64,000 bases of DNA, from NCBI RefSeq assembly GCF_001422375.1, contig NZ_LMMU01000008.1, forward strand, positions 138,268-202,267, given 5' to 3'. This DNA is from Methylobacterium sp. Leaf99. Its GTDB lineage: Bacteria; Pseudomonadota; Alphaproteobacteria; Rhizobiales; Beijerinckiaceae. A program made the translations under genes and the position numbers. The notes beneath the pieces are model-generated. The model searched no databases. It was not told where the DNA came from and saw nothing but the letters and a program-made list of their open reading frames with translations. Each line of letters starts with the position of its first letter. Position 1 is the stretch's first letter. This document shows, one piece after another, positions 18,386-26,573 of this stretch.

Positions 18386-19360
18386 TCAATCCTCGGCATC
18401 CACCGAATAGGGTTCGCGCTTCGATCCGTTGCGGATGACGTTGATGGTCAGCTTCGGCGGCGCTGGCGCAGACGGTGCGATGCCGGGCGGCATGCGCTGG
18501 CCGAGTTCGACGCGCAGGCGGGTTTCCATCTCGGCGAGCTGCGCCCGCGCACCCTCGCCGGCCTGGGCCGCGGCGGCCTCGGACGCCTTGCGCAGCGCCT
18601 CGACCTGGGCGGTCAGTTCGGTGATGCGGTCCTTTGCGGCGGCACTCTCTCCGGGCCCGAGGTCGGCGGTGGTGACGCGTTGGGCGGCCTGTGCCACTGG
18701 CTCGCCGGTCTGGCGCAGGACCAGGGACAGGCGCCCAACCCCTTGCGCGAGCACGACCTTCTGCGCCTCAGCGACGGAGAGCTCCAGGGTGACGGCGCGA
18801 GCCACGGTGGGCTTGTCCTGCCGGTCCCCGGCGACCTGATCGATGGCCAGGACCTTGGCGTTCTGAATCAGCACGTCCGCATAGGCGTTGTCCTGGGTTC
18901 CACCCTCACCACGGGTCAGGATCAGGTCAACCCGGTCGCCGGGCAGCACGAAGCCGGCAACGCCGCGCACCTCGTCGACGCGCACGGAAACCGCGCGCAT
19001 GCCCTCGTCGATCTGGGTCGAGAGGGTGGCACGCTGGTTCGGGGCGGTGACTTTTGCCGCCAGTACCGGTTCGTTGCGCTGGAGCGGCGCCAGGGCGAGG
19101 CGACGCCCGTCCCGGGTCAGGTCGGCGATGGAGGTGAACGCGCCGTCGAGGACGTCGCCCGCCGGCCAATCGACCTCGCGCAGATTTGCCGAGGTAAGTG
19201 CCGTGCCGAACCCAACGGGGGCGGAGGCAACGACCATGCGCCCCTGGACCGGGCGCCGCGCCTGCGGATCGACGTTGAGCAGCAGGCCGCGCGCTAGGAA
19301 GGCGGCCAGGGCGCCGAATGTCAGGGCCACCCCGAGGGAAATCGCCGAGGATGCCCTCAT
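18386..19360 (-). CDS. cpaB: Flp pilus assembly protein CpaB/RcpC
   Basis: 324 residues. The ATG at 19360 is preferred to one at 19390 because AGGAG lies eight bases upstream. An N-terminal membrane helix (SSAISLGVALTFGALAAFLA) is followed by an SAF-like domain: VVASAPVGFGTALTSANLREVDWP and RNEPVLAAKVTAP, then RAVSVRVDEVRGVAGFVLPG and DRVDLILTR, the CpaB signature. A predicted helical segment (residues 245-290) and an Ala/Pro linker come before the end. It acts at the periplasmic side with the CpaC secretin. Confidence 0.93.
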   Translation of the reverse strand: MRASSAISLGVALTFGALAAFLARGLLLNVDPQARRPVQGRMVVASAPVGFGTALTSANLREVDWPAGDVLDGAFTSIADLTRDGRRLALAPLQRNEPVLAAKVTAPNQRATLSTQIDEGMRAVSVRVDEVRGVAGFVLPGDRVDLILTRGEGGTQDNAYADVLIQNAKVLAIDQVAGDRQDKPTVARAVTLELSVAEAQKVVLAQGVGRLSLVLRQTGEPVAQAAQRVTTADLGPGESAAAKDRITELTAQVEALRKASEAAAAQAGEGARAQLAEMETRLRVELGQRMPPGIAPSAPAPPKLTINVIRNGSKREPYSVDAED

Positions 19361-19460
19361 GCGCCGCGCTCCTGAACACCCATAAGCCACCCCCGCCCAT
19401 CCGGCGCGACGTTCCGTGCCGCGCGATGGGGCGCGGTTGCCGGTTTCCGTATGGTGGCGA

Positions 19461-19655
19461 TCACTGGGTCTGTGTGCAATCCGCCGTCGGCGTGGCGATC
19501 TTGCAGCTGATCTTCGCGAACTGCGCGTTCAGACTGGTGCCCGTCGCCGTCAGGCCGACGATGGCCACGAGGGCGATCAGCGCGACCAGCAGCGCATACT
19601 CGACCATCGCCGCGCCGTCGTCCTCGCGGCAGAAGCGCTTGATGAGATGCTTCAT
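19461..19655 (-). CDS. flp: Flp/Fap-type pilin
   Basis: 64 residues from the ATG at 19655. An in-frame upstream start at 19670 would add five residues. The leader KHLIKRFCREDDG is cut after Gly, giving AAMVEYALLVALIALVAIV with Glu at +5 and Tyr at +6, the hallmark of Flp pilins. The tail contains two Cys residues (ISCKIATPTADCTQTQ), likely a disulfide. This is the major subunit of the pilus made by the downstream cpa/tad genes and processed by the peptidase encoded upstream. A sigma-70-like promoter is seen at 19720-19747. Confidence 0.95.
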   Translation of the reverse strand: MKHLIKRFCREDDGAAMVEYALLVALIALVAIVGLTATGTSLNAQFAKISCKIATPTADCTQTQ

Positions 19656-19719
19656 GTGACCTGTTCCCATTTGTCGCCCGGCGCGCGTGTTCCGCTGCCG
19701 TGCCGAACCAAGATGGTAA

Positions 19720-19747
19720 ATGATCCCTTAAGGCCGTTCGGGTGTCA
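19720..19747 (-). promoter_or_regulatory. Sigma-70-like promoter candidate for the pilin gene
   Basis: On the minus strand a perfect TTGACA (19747-19742) is followed after 16 bases by GATCAT, four of six matches to TATAAT. Transcription would begin near 19712, leaving a ~57-nt leader before the pilin ATG at 19655. This would give the pilin its own strong promoter, separate from the peptidase gene upstream. Confidence 0.45.
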
Positions 19748-19819
19748 ATCTGAATGCGTCGCTCGTCAACCATAAAACCTGGAGATAATGCATTCGAACC
19801 GATGCATTGCGTTCAATAC

Positions 19820-20209
19820 CTATCGCGATAAGACAATCGTCATGATCCAGGCCAAGGCAATACTTGGACCGAAGGGGATCTTGACCCGGTGGTCATCCCG
19901 CCGTGCGGGGAAAAACCCGAATGTGGCTCCGATGCCGTACAGGCCGGTCAGGCAGAGCAGGGCGATCGCGAACAGGAGCGCATTCTCCGGACCGATCCAC
20001 AGGCACGCCGCCGCCATCAGCTTCGCATCCCCGGCCCCGACCAGTCCGAGGGAGAAGGCGCCGAACATCAGGACCAAGACGAGGGTCGCGAAGACGCCGT
20101 GCCAGAAGGCATCGTGACCGGTGCCCGACAACCCCGCGGCGAGACCGAACAGGCCGACCAAAACCAGGATGGCACTGTTCCGGATGCGAAACCGCCGGGC
20201 ATCCTCCAC
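19820..20209 (-). CDS. cpaA: Prepilin peptidase CpaA (TadV-like); true start probably upstream
   Basis: 129 residues from the only canonical start, GTG at 20209. The A24 peptidase pattern is visible: an Asp in VEDARRFRIRN, then helices including LVGLFGLAAGLSG, and the second catalytic region SLGLVGAGDAKLMAAACLW (GxGD). The first membrane helix with LVTLIDGLACATLVFVAVED is encoded in the same frame upstream of the GTG, so the start at 20209 would remove half of it. No ATG, GTG or TTG occurs between 20209 and the upstream stop near 20345. CTG at 20260 (AGGAA eight bases before) or 20251 may be used. It processes the Flp pilin at the inner membrane. Confidence 0.8.
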   Translation of the reverse strand: MEDARRFRIRNSAILVLVGLFGLAAGLSGTGHDAFWHGVFATLVLVLMFGAFSLGLVGAGDAKLMAAACLWIGPENALLFAIALLCLTGLYGIGATFGFFPARRDDHRVKIPFGPSIALAWIMTIVLSR

Positions 20210-20298
20210 CGCGACGAAGACGAGCGTCGCACAGGCCAGTCCGTCGATCAGCGTAACCAGGGGACCGTTCCTGCCAAACCACGCCGCAGAGTAGGCGG

Positions 20299-20330
20299 AA
20301 AAAGGGAGACCGCGCCGAAGCGCGGTCTCC
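20299..20330 (-). terminator. Rho-independent terminator after the ferritin-like gene
   Basis: A perfect 10-bp stem, GGAGACCGCG pairing with CGCGGTCTCC around a CCGAAG loop, is followed on the minus strand by C and five T. It lies 70 bp beyond the ferritin-like stop at 20401 and just ahead of the prepilin peptidase frame. It should stop readthrough into the pilus locus. Confidence 0.85.
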
Positions 20331-20400
20331 TTCCGGATCTCTCCGTATCACGCCCGCCATCCGTTCGCGCACGGACGGATGGCGGGCCCAGTAGGCTCGA

Positions 20401-21288
20401 CTAGCGAACGGCGCCGTTCAGGCCGTTCGGGAAGAAGCCGCCCGGCTGAGCCGTGCCGCTGGCATAGACGATGGCCAGGACCTGGGCCGGCGTGCGGCTG
20501 ATGGCGAGTGCGTTGGAATCCGTCGGAACCAGGTCCGGCCGCGCGGAGGTGCCGATGCCGAAGTCGAGGTCGCTCGGGCCGTCGAAGAAGTCACGCAGGT
20601 CGGAGATCGCCTGGGCCTGCTGGAACAGACCGCGGCTAGCCAGCACCGTGCGGATGATACCGGCATGGTAGGCTTCGACGGCGAGGATGCCGGCGGTGGC
20701 CTCGAGGAACTCGTTGTTGCGGATGAGGGGGGCGGCGCCCTTGTAGGCTGTAACGCCGACATCCTCGAACACGAAGGCGGCCAGGAGGAAGTTGGTCTCG
20801 TTGGCGAAGGCGTCGAAGGTGTTGCCGAGACCGGAGAACCGGGCCAGGGCGTTGAAGCTGTCGACGAAGTTGATGGTCGGACGGGCGACGCGCGAGCCAC
20901 CCAGGATCGCACGCAGGAACCGGACGTGCTTCTCCTCGTCGTCGGCGATCTCGTTGGCGTAACCCTGGATCAGCGGGGTGGCGAAGGTGACCTGACGACC
21001 GCCCGTGACGGCGCCGAGGGTGCCGGTGCCGGAGATGTCGGAATCCGCGAGCCCACGACCGAACGCGGCGCGCAGGTAGAACTCAGCCTCGAGGTATTCG
21101 AGGTTCAGGGCGAAGTTGAACACCTCCGCCGCGCCGACGGTGGCCGTCTGCGCATTGACCGGGCCACCGGCCGCGCTCAGCAGCGCCGCGCCGGCTGCAC
21201 CGAGACCGAGTGTCCGCATGAACGCCCGGCGTCCAGCAGTGTAGTCAAAGCCGGCAAAATTGGGCTGGAGATCGGAAGTGTTTTCCAT
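20401..21288 (-). CDS. Tat-exported ferritin-like domain protein
   Basis: 295 residues from the ATG at 21288 with AAGGGAG upstream. An ATG at 21372 would bury the leader. The twin-arginine signal AGRRAFMRTLGLGAAGAALL ends near residue 48 (PVNAQTA). The mature part has the ferritin-2 pattern with carboxylate/His helices: FNFALNLEYLEAEFY, ANEIADDEEKHVRFLRAIL, ETNFLLAAFVFEDVGVTAY and GILAVEAYHAGIIRTVLAS. Such proteins (desiccation-related type) are exported and thought to bind metal or protect against oxidative or drying stress; the exact reaction is not known. It is a monocistronic gene with its own promoter region and terminator. Confidence 0.88.
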   Translation of the reverse strand: MENTSDLQPNFAGFDYTAGRRAFMRTLGLGAAGAALLSAAGGPVNAQTATVGAAEVFNFALNLEYLEAEFYLRAAFGRGLADSDISGTGTLGAVTGGRQVTFATPLIQGYANEIADDEEKHVRFLRAILGGSRVARPTINFVDSFNALARFSGLGNTFDAFANETNFLLAAFVFEDVGVTAYKGAAPLIRNNEFLEATAGILAVEAYHAGIIRTVLASRGLFQQAQAISDLRDFFDGPSDLDFGIGTSARPDLVPTDSNALAISRTPAQVLAIVYASGTAQPGGFFPNGLNGAVR

Positions 21289-21335
21289 GGTTCTTGTTCG
21301 CTCCCTTGTATTGATCGGACGTAATCGATCGCCAG

Positions 21336-21370
21336 ATCGTAGATGAAATGCCGACTTGTTTACAAGCGGC
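21336..21370 (-). promoter_or_regulatory. Palindrome and promoter candidate for the ferritin-like gene
   Basis: At 21350-21370 lies the interrupted palindrome GCCGACTTGTTTACAAGCGG C (arms GCCG-CTTGT / ACAAG-CGGC). On the minus strand it contains TTGTAA, and 18 bases later TACGAT (21341-21336), a modest -35/-10 pair that would give a ~40-nt leader before the ATG at 21288. A repressor or activator binding at the palindrome would therefore cover the -35 box. Confidence 0.4.
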
Positions 21371-22064
21371 ATCCATCGAAATAACTTTTTTGTGATGCAA
21401 AAAGGAAAAAATTGTGCGATATCAGGGCGTTGGCAGAATTTCTATACCAGTCTAATCTTGAATGGAGATTGCTCAGGAGGACATTTACGTATGAAGGAGT
21501 TGGAAGGTTTCATCGCTGCAGAATCACAAAAGCGTGACTGGTCGTTCTGCGTCGCTGGACGCGATCGAGTCTGTGGATCGGATGGAAGAACGCGTTCGGA
21601 CTCAACGGCTTGATGCGGCTGTCGTGCTTGCGGAGCTCGTGTGGCTGTTGGGTCCTGCTGGCGGTCGGGATATGACCCGTGTAGATCCGCCATCGGCTCG
21701 AATGTTGGGCTGGGCGCCTTGTCGGTCGCCGGTGTACCGACGATTCTTGCCACTGTTCCAACGGACCGGAATTCTATTCTGGGATCAGGAAAATCGCGCA
21801 TTCAAGCGACGAATGCTTGGGGTCGGTGCAGCTTTCGCGTGCGCCGCCGATGAGCGTCCGAGCACCCCGAAGCAGGGAGGTTTCCTGCCGGTGGATGTGA
21901 TCGGGTTTCCATGGTCATGAGGTTTTCGAGAGCACGATGAGGCCGATTCAGATCGACACCGCGCGGGACGCGGGGCGGCCATCGACGGTCGCGGCGGCGG
22001 TCGGAGCCCGGCTACGTCGGGGGTTGCGGACAAGATCGCGTTCGGACTGGAGGGGGGACGATCT
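21371..22064. other. AT-richer intergenic segment without a recognisable gene
   Basis: About 690 bp between the ferritin-like gene and the GT61 gene. Its composition is visibly less GC-rich than its neighbours at 21380-21480. Open frames on both strands show no domain. The only one with a strong ribosome binding site is the 40-codon frame at 21491, listed separately. Confidence 0.4.
21491..21613 (+). CDS. Possible 40-residue ORF with perfect AGGAGG
   Basis: The frame MKELEGFIAAESQKRDWSFC continues to a stop at 21613. A perfect AGGAGG (21475-21480) lies 10 bases before the ATG. There is no recognisable domain, and the C-terminal half (GRDRVCGSDGRTRSDS) looks like random high-GC coding. It could be a remnant of a transferred gene, since an overlapping frame continues to 21920 with protein-like sequence but no family. 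Function unknown. Confidence 0.25.
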   Translation: MKELEGFIAAESQKRDWSFCVAGRDRVCGSDGRTRSDSTA

Positions 22065-23390
22065 GTGAACGAACCGACGCGATTGCGGGGCGGTGGCACC
22101 GTTCGCGCGGCAATCGGTCAGTTGATACGCAGCGTTCTCGCCGCTGTTCGCCCAAGGCGGAAGGCTCGCGACCACGCCGGTCCGCCGACCACGCCGGATG
22201 AGCCGGGTCCCTCGGACGAACCGCAAAGGCCGTCGGAGCCAGTCGTCATGACCCTGCGACTGCGTCCGCTCGCCGACATCGTTCGGGACGCCGCGGGTGG
22301 TCCCGAGCCGATCACAACGTTGGTGTCCTATCCGCGCGAGACCGTGGCGCTCGCGCCCCTCCGCAGTGGCGCCGAGGCGCTCGGCCGGGTCGCGATCCGG
22401 GAGAACGAGCGGCACAGCTTCTGGCAGCAGACCGCGTACCTGTCCCTGCCGACGTCGGCCTACGTCATCGCGAACGCCCTCGTCCACGGATCGGCCGGCC
22501 TCATCGGCATCGGCGGCCAGGTGGTGACCGAAACGACGTGGCACACCGAACCGGGCCGGCATCGGTACCGGATGGAAGACGCCGGGCTTCGCATCGAGGC
22601 GGATCAGGTCCCGCTCCTGCCCGGCACCCATCTGTGTCTCCTGACGCCCGGGGCCGGCAATTACTGGCACGCGCTCATCGATGGCGTCGCCAGATTGTCG
22701 GTCGTTCCCGGGGCTCGGATGGACGCCATCGAGACGATTCTGTTCTCGTCCGATGCCATCGGCCAGGAGGAGTTTCTCGGGCTGGCCGGCCTGCCGCGGT
22801 CCGTGGCCCTGCGGCCCGTCCAGCCAGGGGAGACGTTCAGGGTCGAGACCCTCGTTCTCCCGTGGGATCTTCACGGGGTGTTCGATTATCACCCCGTCCT
22901 CAATGGCTTCTTCGATACGGTGCTGAGGCACCATACGCTCGACGGACGGAATCGGATCGAGCGGCTCTACATCGATCGACGCGGGTCCCAGCAGCGGAGG
23001 CTGCTGAACGAGGACGAGGTCGTGACCGCCCTCGAAGCGATGGGCTTCGTGCCGGTCCGGCTCGAGGATCTGACCATCGACCGGCAGGTCGCGCTCTTTC
23101 GTCAGGCGGCTATCATCGTTTCACCGCATGGGGCCGGACTGACGAATATCGGCTTCGCATCGCCCGGATGCATCGTCATCGAACTCATGATGGATGCGTA
23201 CCTGAACTGGTGCTTTCGTCGAATCGCCGCCCTGCGCGGGCTCGACTACGATTGCGCGATCGGCACCGCCCAGCGCCCGTGGGCCGATCTCAATCCGGGC
23301 TTCCACGCTCAGGTCTGGGAGATCTCCGTCGCGGATGTCGTCAGGACGGTCGATCGGGCCCTTTCCGAACACGCTTCGAAGATTGCATAG
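22065..23390 (+). CDS. Glycosyltransferase family 61 (DUF563) protein
   Basis: 441 residues, GTG start at 22065 with GGAGGGGGG upstream. After a basic, Pro-rich N-terminus (1-60) the GT61 fold is seen: LLTPGAGNYWHALIDGVARL around residue 200, RLYIDRRGSQQRRLLNEDE near 305 and the C-terminal signature AAIIVSPHGAGLTNIGFASP near 360, followed by VIELM. GT61 enzymes transfer sugars such as xylose or arabinose; bacterial members sit in capsule and exopolysaccharide clusters. Acceptor and donor are not deducible. No membrane segment is visible, so it is probably cytoplasmic. It begins the polysaccharide region together with the GT-C, VpsF-like and xylanase genes. Confidence 0.88.
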   Translation: MNEPTRLRGGGTVRAAIGQLIRSVLAAVRPRRKARDHAGPPTTPDEPGPSDEPQRPSEPVVMTLRLRPLADIVRDAAGGPEPITTLVSYPRETVALAPLRSGAEALGRVAIRENERHSFWQQTAYLSLPTSAYVIANALVHGSAGLIGIGGQVVTETTWHTEPGRHRYRMEDAGLRIEADQVPLLPGTHLCLLTPGAGNYWHALIDGVARLSVVPGARMDAIETILFSSDAIGQEEFLGLAGLPRSVALRPVQPGETFRVETLVLPWDLHGVFDYHPVLNGFFDTVLRHHTLDGRNRIERLYIDRRGSQQRRLLNEDEVVTALEAMGFVPVRLEDLTIDRQVALFRQAAIIVSPHGAGLTNIGFASPGCIVIELMMDAYLNWCFRRIAALRGLDYDCAIGTAQRPWADLNPGFHAQVWEISVADVVRTVDRALSEHASKIA

Positions 23391-23427
23391 GCGGCGGGGG
23401 GGCATCGAGGTCCCGCCGCTGAGCGCG

Positions 23428-24303
23428 TCAGAACTTGCGCATGAGCGCGCTCGGCGCGGGGGTCTCGCCTTTGTCCTGATAGAGCGGCACCGTGGCCCGC
23501 AGCCAGCCGCGCGTCTCGAGCCCGGCATAGTTGCGCTGGACCACGTCCCGCGTGACGTAGGCCTGGAGATTGACCGGTCCGAAATTGTATCCCACGAGCC
23601 CGCCTACCGCGAACTGGCCCTGCCGCGCATAGGACGGATTGTTCGTCGGCAGATCGGTCGAACCGAACGCAACCGGCCCGATTTCCCACTTGCCGAAGTG
23701 CTTCGTGGCCGTGAGGTCAAGGTTGAGGAAGTCGGGATAGAAGGTGCCGGTGGCCGATCGCGTATCGAAGAAAGTCCCGTACAGGACGTTGCCCGTCAGG
23801 TTCCAGCCATCGCCGTTGTAGGTGACGGCGAAGCGCTGGTGCAGGACGGGGTTCTGGATGACGATCTTGGTGTCGCTCGGCAGGTAGGCGCCGAGCAGGT
23901 AGCTGAAGTTGAGGTCGTGTCCGAGCTTCCAGGCCACCTGCGCCGCGAGCAGGGTCTGCCCGAACCCGCTCTGGTAGGCGGCGCCCCGCGTGCTCGACGC
24001 GGTGATCGGCTGCAGCACGACGAATTGAAGCCGTCCGCCGACCACTTCGGCGGGCGTCGCCCAGAGGAAGGACGGCAGGTTGATGGTCGAGTCGGTGGAG
24101 CGCGGGGTGATGTCCCGCGAGCCGAAACTCGATGTGTCGATGAAGTAGAGGCCGATGGGCAGCGGCGCGCCGGGGGGTTGCCCCACGGTCTGTCCGGGCT
24201 GCGCCGAGGAGCCCGCCATGACGGGCGTGCCGGCCCACCCCAGGGCGAGGGCGGTGGCGACGGCACCGATATGTGTCGCCTGGAAAAATTGAACTGTCTT
24301 CAT
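23428..24303 (-). CDS. Outer-membrane beta-barrel protein (phenol MetA-pathway/SphA-like family)
   Basis: 291 residues from the ATG at 24303. A signal peptide ends near residue 28 (GWAGTPVMA). The mature protein starts with APLPIGLYFIDTSSFGSRD and has alternating strands: [36 protein letters not shown] and GGLVGYNFGPVNLQAYVTRDV, ending ALMRKF with a C-terminal aromatic residue. It is clearly paralogous to the protein at 40460-41434 (shared APLPxGxY, [16 protein letters not shown], GGLxGYxFGPVxxQAYV). The family resembles outer-membrane transporter-like barrels; substrate unknown. It converges with GT61 and diverges from the GT-C gene. Confidence 0.82.
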   Translation of the reverse strand: MKTVQFFQATHIGAVATALALGWAGTPVMAGSSAQPGQTVGQPPGAPLPIGLYFIDTSSFGSRDITPRSTDSTINLPSFLWATPAEVVGGRLQFVVLQPITASSTRGAAYQSGFGQTLLAAQVAWKLGHDLNFSYLLGAYLPSDTKIVIQNPVLHQRFAVTYNGDGWNLTGNVLYGTFFDTRSATGTFYPDFLNLDLTATKHFGKWEIGPVAFGSTDLPTNNPSYARQGQFAVGGLVGYNFGPVNLQAYVTRDVVQRNYAGLETRGWLRATVPLYQDKGETPAPSALMRKF

Positions 24304-24528
24304 TCCGCGGTCCAAACCAGCCCGTCCTCGAGGTCGGCTCTCATCGCATGGCGGCCGGGATTATGCGGCTGTCTCGTGCGTGCGGTGCCCATTTGCGGGG
24401 CGAGCGTCGCCCTCGGGCAACAATGCGCGCCGCCGTGAAGGTCGGGCTGTGCGAGGGCACCCGGACATCGGGGGCGTGCCCGCCCGAACGCGGCATTAAC
24501 GTCTCCATGGTACGCGGATCGGCGCTCA

Positions 24529-24604
24529 GTGTCCCTCGCGAAACGCCCGTCGCGCCGTCGTTCTCGGAGCGAGAACCGACCGTGACCGGGCGTTCTGTGA
24601 ACCA
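24529..24604 (-). repeat. 76-bp palindromic element, copy B
   Basis: It begins GTGTCCCTCGCGAAACGCCC and ends GGGCGTTCTGTGAACCA. The central GTTCTCGGAGCGAGAAC is itself a strong hairpin. Orientation matches copy D (42002) and is opposite to copies A and C. It sits in the divergent region between the outer-membrane barrel and the GT-C gene. Confidence 0.7.
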
Positions 24605-24639
24605 CGGGCGATGCGCTGCGTATCGAATTTCATTCACGG

Positions 24640-26334
24640 ATGCGGCGAAACCAAGCCATGAGGTCAGACGTGCCGTCGGACGTTGCGCGATCCCTCCCAG
24701 CGAGCTCACCCTTGGCGGGCTCACCCACGGCTCGACCTCGGCACCTTCGGCTCGTCGCCCTCGTCGATGGGGTCCATGGTTTCGCCCTGCTGATCGTCCT
24801 GGTCTCGACGGTCGTATCGATCCTGATCTACGACAGGTCCTGGTGGGTCGATGTCATCTTCGACGACGGATATTACTACCTCGGCATCGCGCGCGGATTG
24901 GCGGAGCAGGCTCGGAGCTGGTTCCTGCCGCCATTCGAGACCAACGGGTATCAACCGCTTTGGCAGATGATCCTGTGGGCATCGGCGGTCCTGTTCGGCA
25001 CGTCGGATGGATCGCTCGCCATTCAGGCCTTCGCGATGAACGTCATGGCCGTCGTCCTGTTCTGCGCGGCCTCGCGGGTGTTCTACGGCGTCCTGGCACC
25101 GGCTGTCCTGGCGGCGTTCCACTTCACCCTGGTCAGTCTCTATGGGATGGAAACCGCGCTCCTGCCGGTTCTCGTCCTGTGCTACTTCAACACGCGGGAC
25201 TGGCGCGTTCGCGGTGGTTTGGCCACCCTCATGTTCTTCACCCGCCTCGATGCGCTGGCCCTGATCGTCGCGTACGACTTGGTCAATGCGGTGAGGGACC
25301 GACGTCTCACCGTTTGCCACTACGTCGTCCTGATACCGGCGGCCGCCGCCTACGCCATCCTCAATGTCGCTCTGTTCGGCGTGCCCGTCCCGGTTTCCGG
25401 CCTGGTGAAGGCCATCGGCAACGCACGCGGTGAAAATCTCGGCGTCGTGCTGACCTTCGCCGCGAGCCTGAAGTACCCGCTCATCGCCGCGGGGATCGTG
25501 GTCCTGTCGGCCGGACTCAATCGGACGTGGCCGCAAATTCTGTGTCGCCGGGAAATGGCGGCTCTGCTGATCGCCTATGCGGTCTCGGCGACCTACTATG
25601 GGGTCAACTCGGGATGGGGCGTCTGGGGCTGGTACTTCTGGCCGGCGATGCTCCTGGACTTCTACCTGCTTCTCAACCTCGTCAACGTGCTCGCATCGAG
25701 CGTCCGGACGCGCGGGTCGCCGTCGGACTTCCGCGTGCTGCTTCCCCTCGCGGCGTGCCTCGTGCTCGTGCTTCGGCCGGTCCATTTCGCCTGGGATCGC
25801 GTCGCCATGGCCTTGGGTCCGACCCACGGCTATACGGATCGCAAGACATCCGGCATCCAGAACATCGCGCTCATCGAAGCGATTCGCAGCCGCGCGTTCC
25901 CCGACGAGACTTACTTCGCCATGGGTGATCGCGCCGGCTCGTTCGGGTTCTTTCTCGGACACCGCTACCGCTTCCTGCATACCGAGGGCCTGGTCGGACC
26001 GGTCGCCTATTACCAGGCCATGCGCGATGACAGGGGCGGCGACTTCGTCCAGGCTCAACCCATCGATTATCTCGTGACCGATCGGACGGCCTATCTGACC
26101 GACGGGGACGTTCTCGGGGTCATCGAACCGGTCCAGGGGATCTCGGCGCATCGGGGGCCGTACATGCTTTGCTTCCCTAAATCGGCGATCGCCCTGCAGC
26201 AGACCTATATCGGCGGCCAGCGCTACCTGTTCGATTTCAAGAAGCGCATCCCCTGTCCCGCCTCGCTGGAGCGGCGGTTCGTCGAACTGCGTGCCCGCCC
26301 GAACGGCGTACGCGATTTCAGCGTCTCCTGGTGA
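24640..26334 (+). CDS. Polytopic membrane glycosyltransferase (GT-C type, ArnT/GT39-83-like)
   Basis: 564 residues from the ATG at 24640; ATG 24658 is also possible and neither has a clear Shine-Dalgarno. The first helix (VHGFALLIVLVSTVVSILIY) is followed by the GT-C loop VDVIFDDGYYYLGIARGLAE with the conserved acidic pair, and ETNGYQPLWQMI. Nine or ten further helices run to about residue 380. A ~180-residue C-terminal soluble domain follows (KTSGIQNIALIEAIRSRAF, FAMGDRAGSFGFFLGHRYRF). GT-C enzymes use polyprenyl-linked sugars at the periplasmic side. Its place beside GT61 and VpsF-like genes points to exopolysaccharide synthesis or modification. Confidence 0.8.
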   Translation: MRRNQAMRSDVPSDVARSLPASSPLAGSPTARPRHLRLVALVDGVHGFALLIVLVSTVVSILIYDRSWWVDVIFDDGYYYLGIARGLAEQARSWFLPPFETNGYQPLWQMILWASAVLFGTSDGSLAIQAFAMNVMAVVLFCAASRVFYGVLAPAVLAAFHFTLVSLYGMETALLPVLVLCYFNTRDWRVRGGLATLMFFTRLDALALIVAYDLVNAVRDRRLTVCHYVVLIPAAAAYAILNVALFGVPVPVSGLVKAIGNARGENLGVVLTFAASLKYPLIAAGIVVLSAGLNRTWPQILCRREMAALLIAYAVSATYYGVNSGWGVWGWYFWPAMLLDFYLLLNLVNVLASSVRTRGSPSDFRVLLPLAACLVLVLRPVHFAWDRVAMALGPTHGYTDRKTSGIQNIALIEAIRSRAFPDETYFAMGDRAGSFGFFLGHRYRFLHTEGLVGPVAYYQAMRDDRGGDFVQAQPIDYLVTDRTAYLTDGDVLGVIEPVQGISAHRGPYMLCFPKSAIALQQTYIGGQRYLFDFKKRIPCPASLERRFVELRARPNGVRDFSVSW

Positions 26335-26497
26335 CCCGCGCATCAGGGGCTCGCGACGACGGGGAGGTGGAATTGACCGAGGCCGTCATGTCCACCTGAT
26401 CGCGGGCATTCCGATTCGGGAGCCCGACCCGAGATCCTCACTTCGACGCTCGAAACGGACCTCGGACGCCCTGAGCCCCGCCCCGGCGCTCCAAGAG

Positions 26498-26573
26498 CAC
26501 CTCACGAAACTCCCCATCACCAGCCGTGCTCGCCCTGGGCACTCCGGTGCCACGGGAGTTTTATGAAAGACCC
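26498..26573 (+). repeat. 76-bp palindromic element, copy C
   Basis: It starts CACCTCACGAAACTCCCC and ends CACGGGAGTTTTATGAAAG followed by ACCC. It is in the same orientation as copy A. The right end touches the stop codon of the xylanase gene (TAG on the minus strand, 26573-26575), between two convergent genes, so it may also act as a terminator. Confidence 0.75.

Noticed and set aside
21534..21920. 128-codon frame containing EERVRTQRLDAAVVLAELVW
   Set aside because: The N-terminal part looks helical, but no family is recognised and there is no ribosome binding site. Kept only as a note in the region entry.
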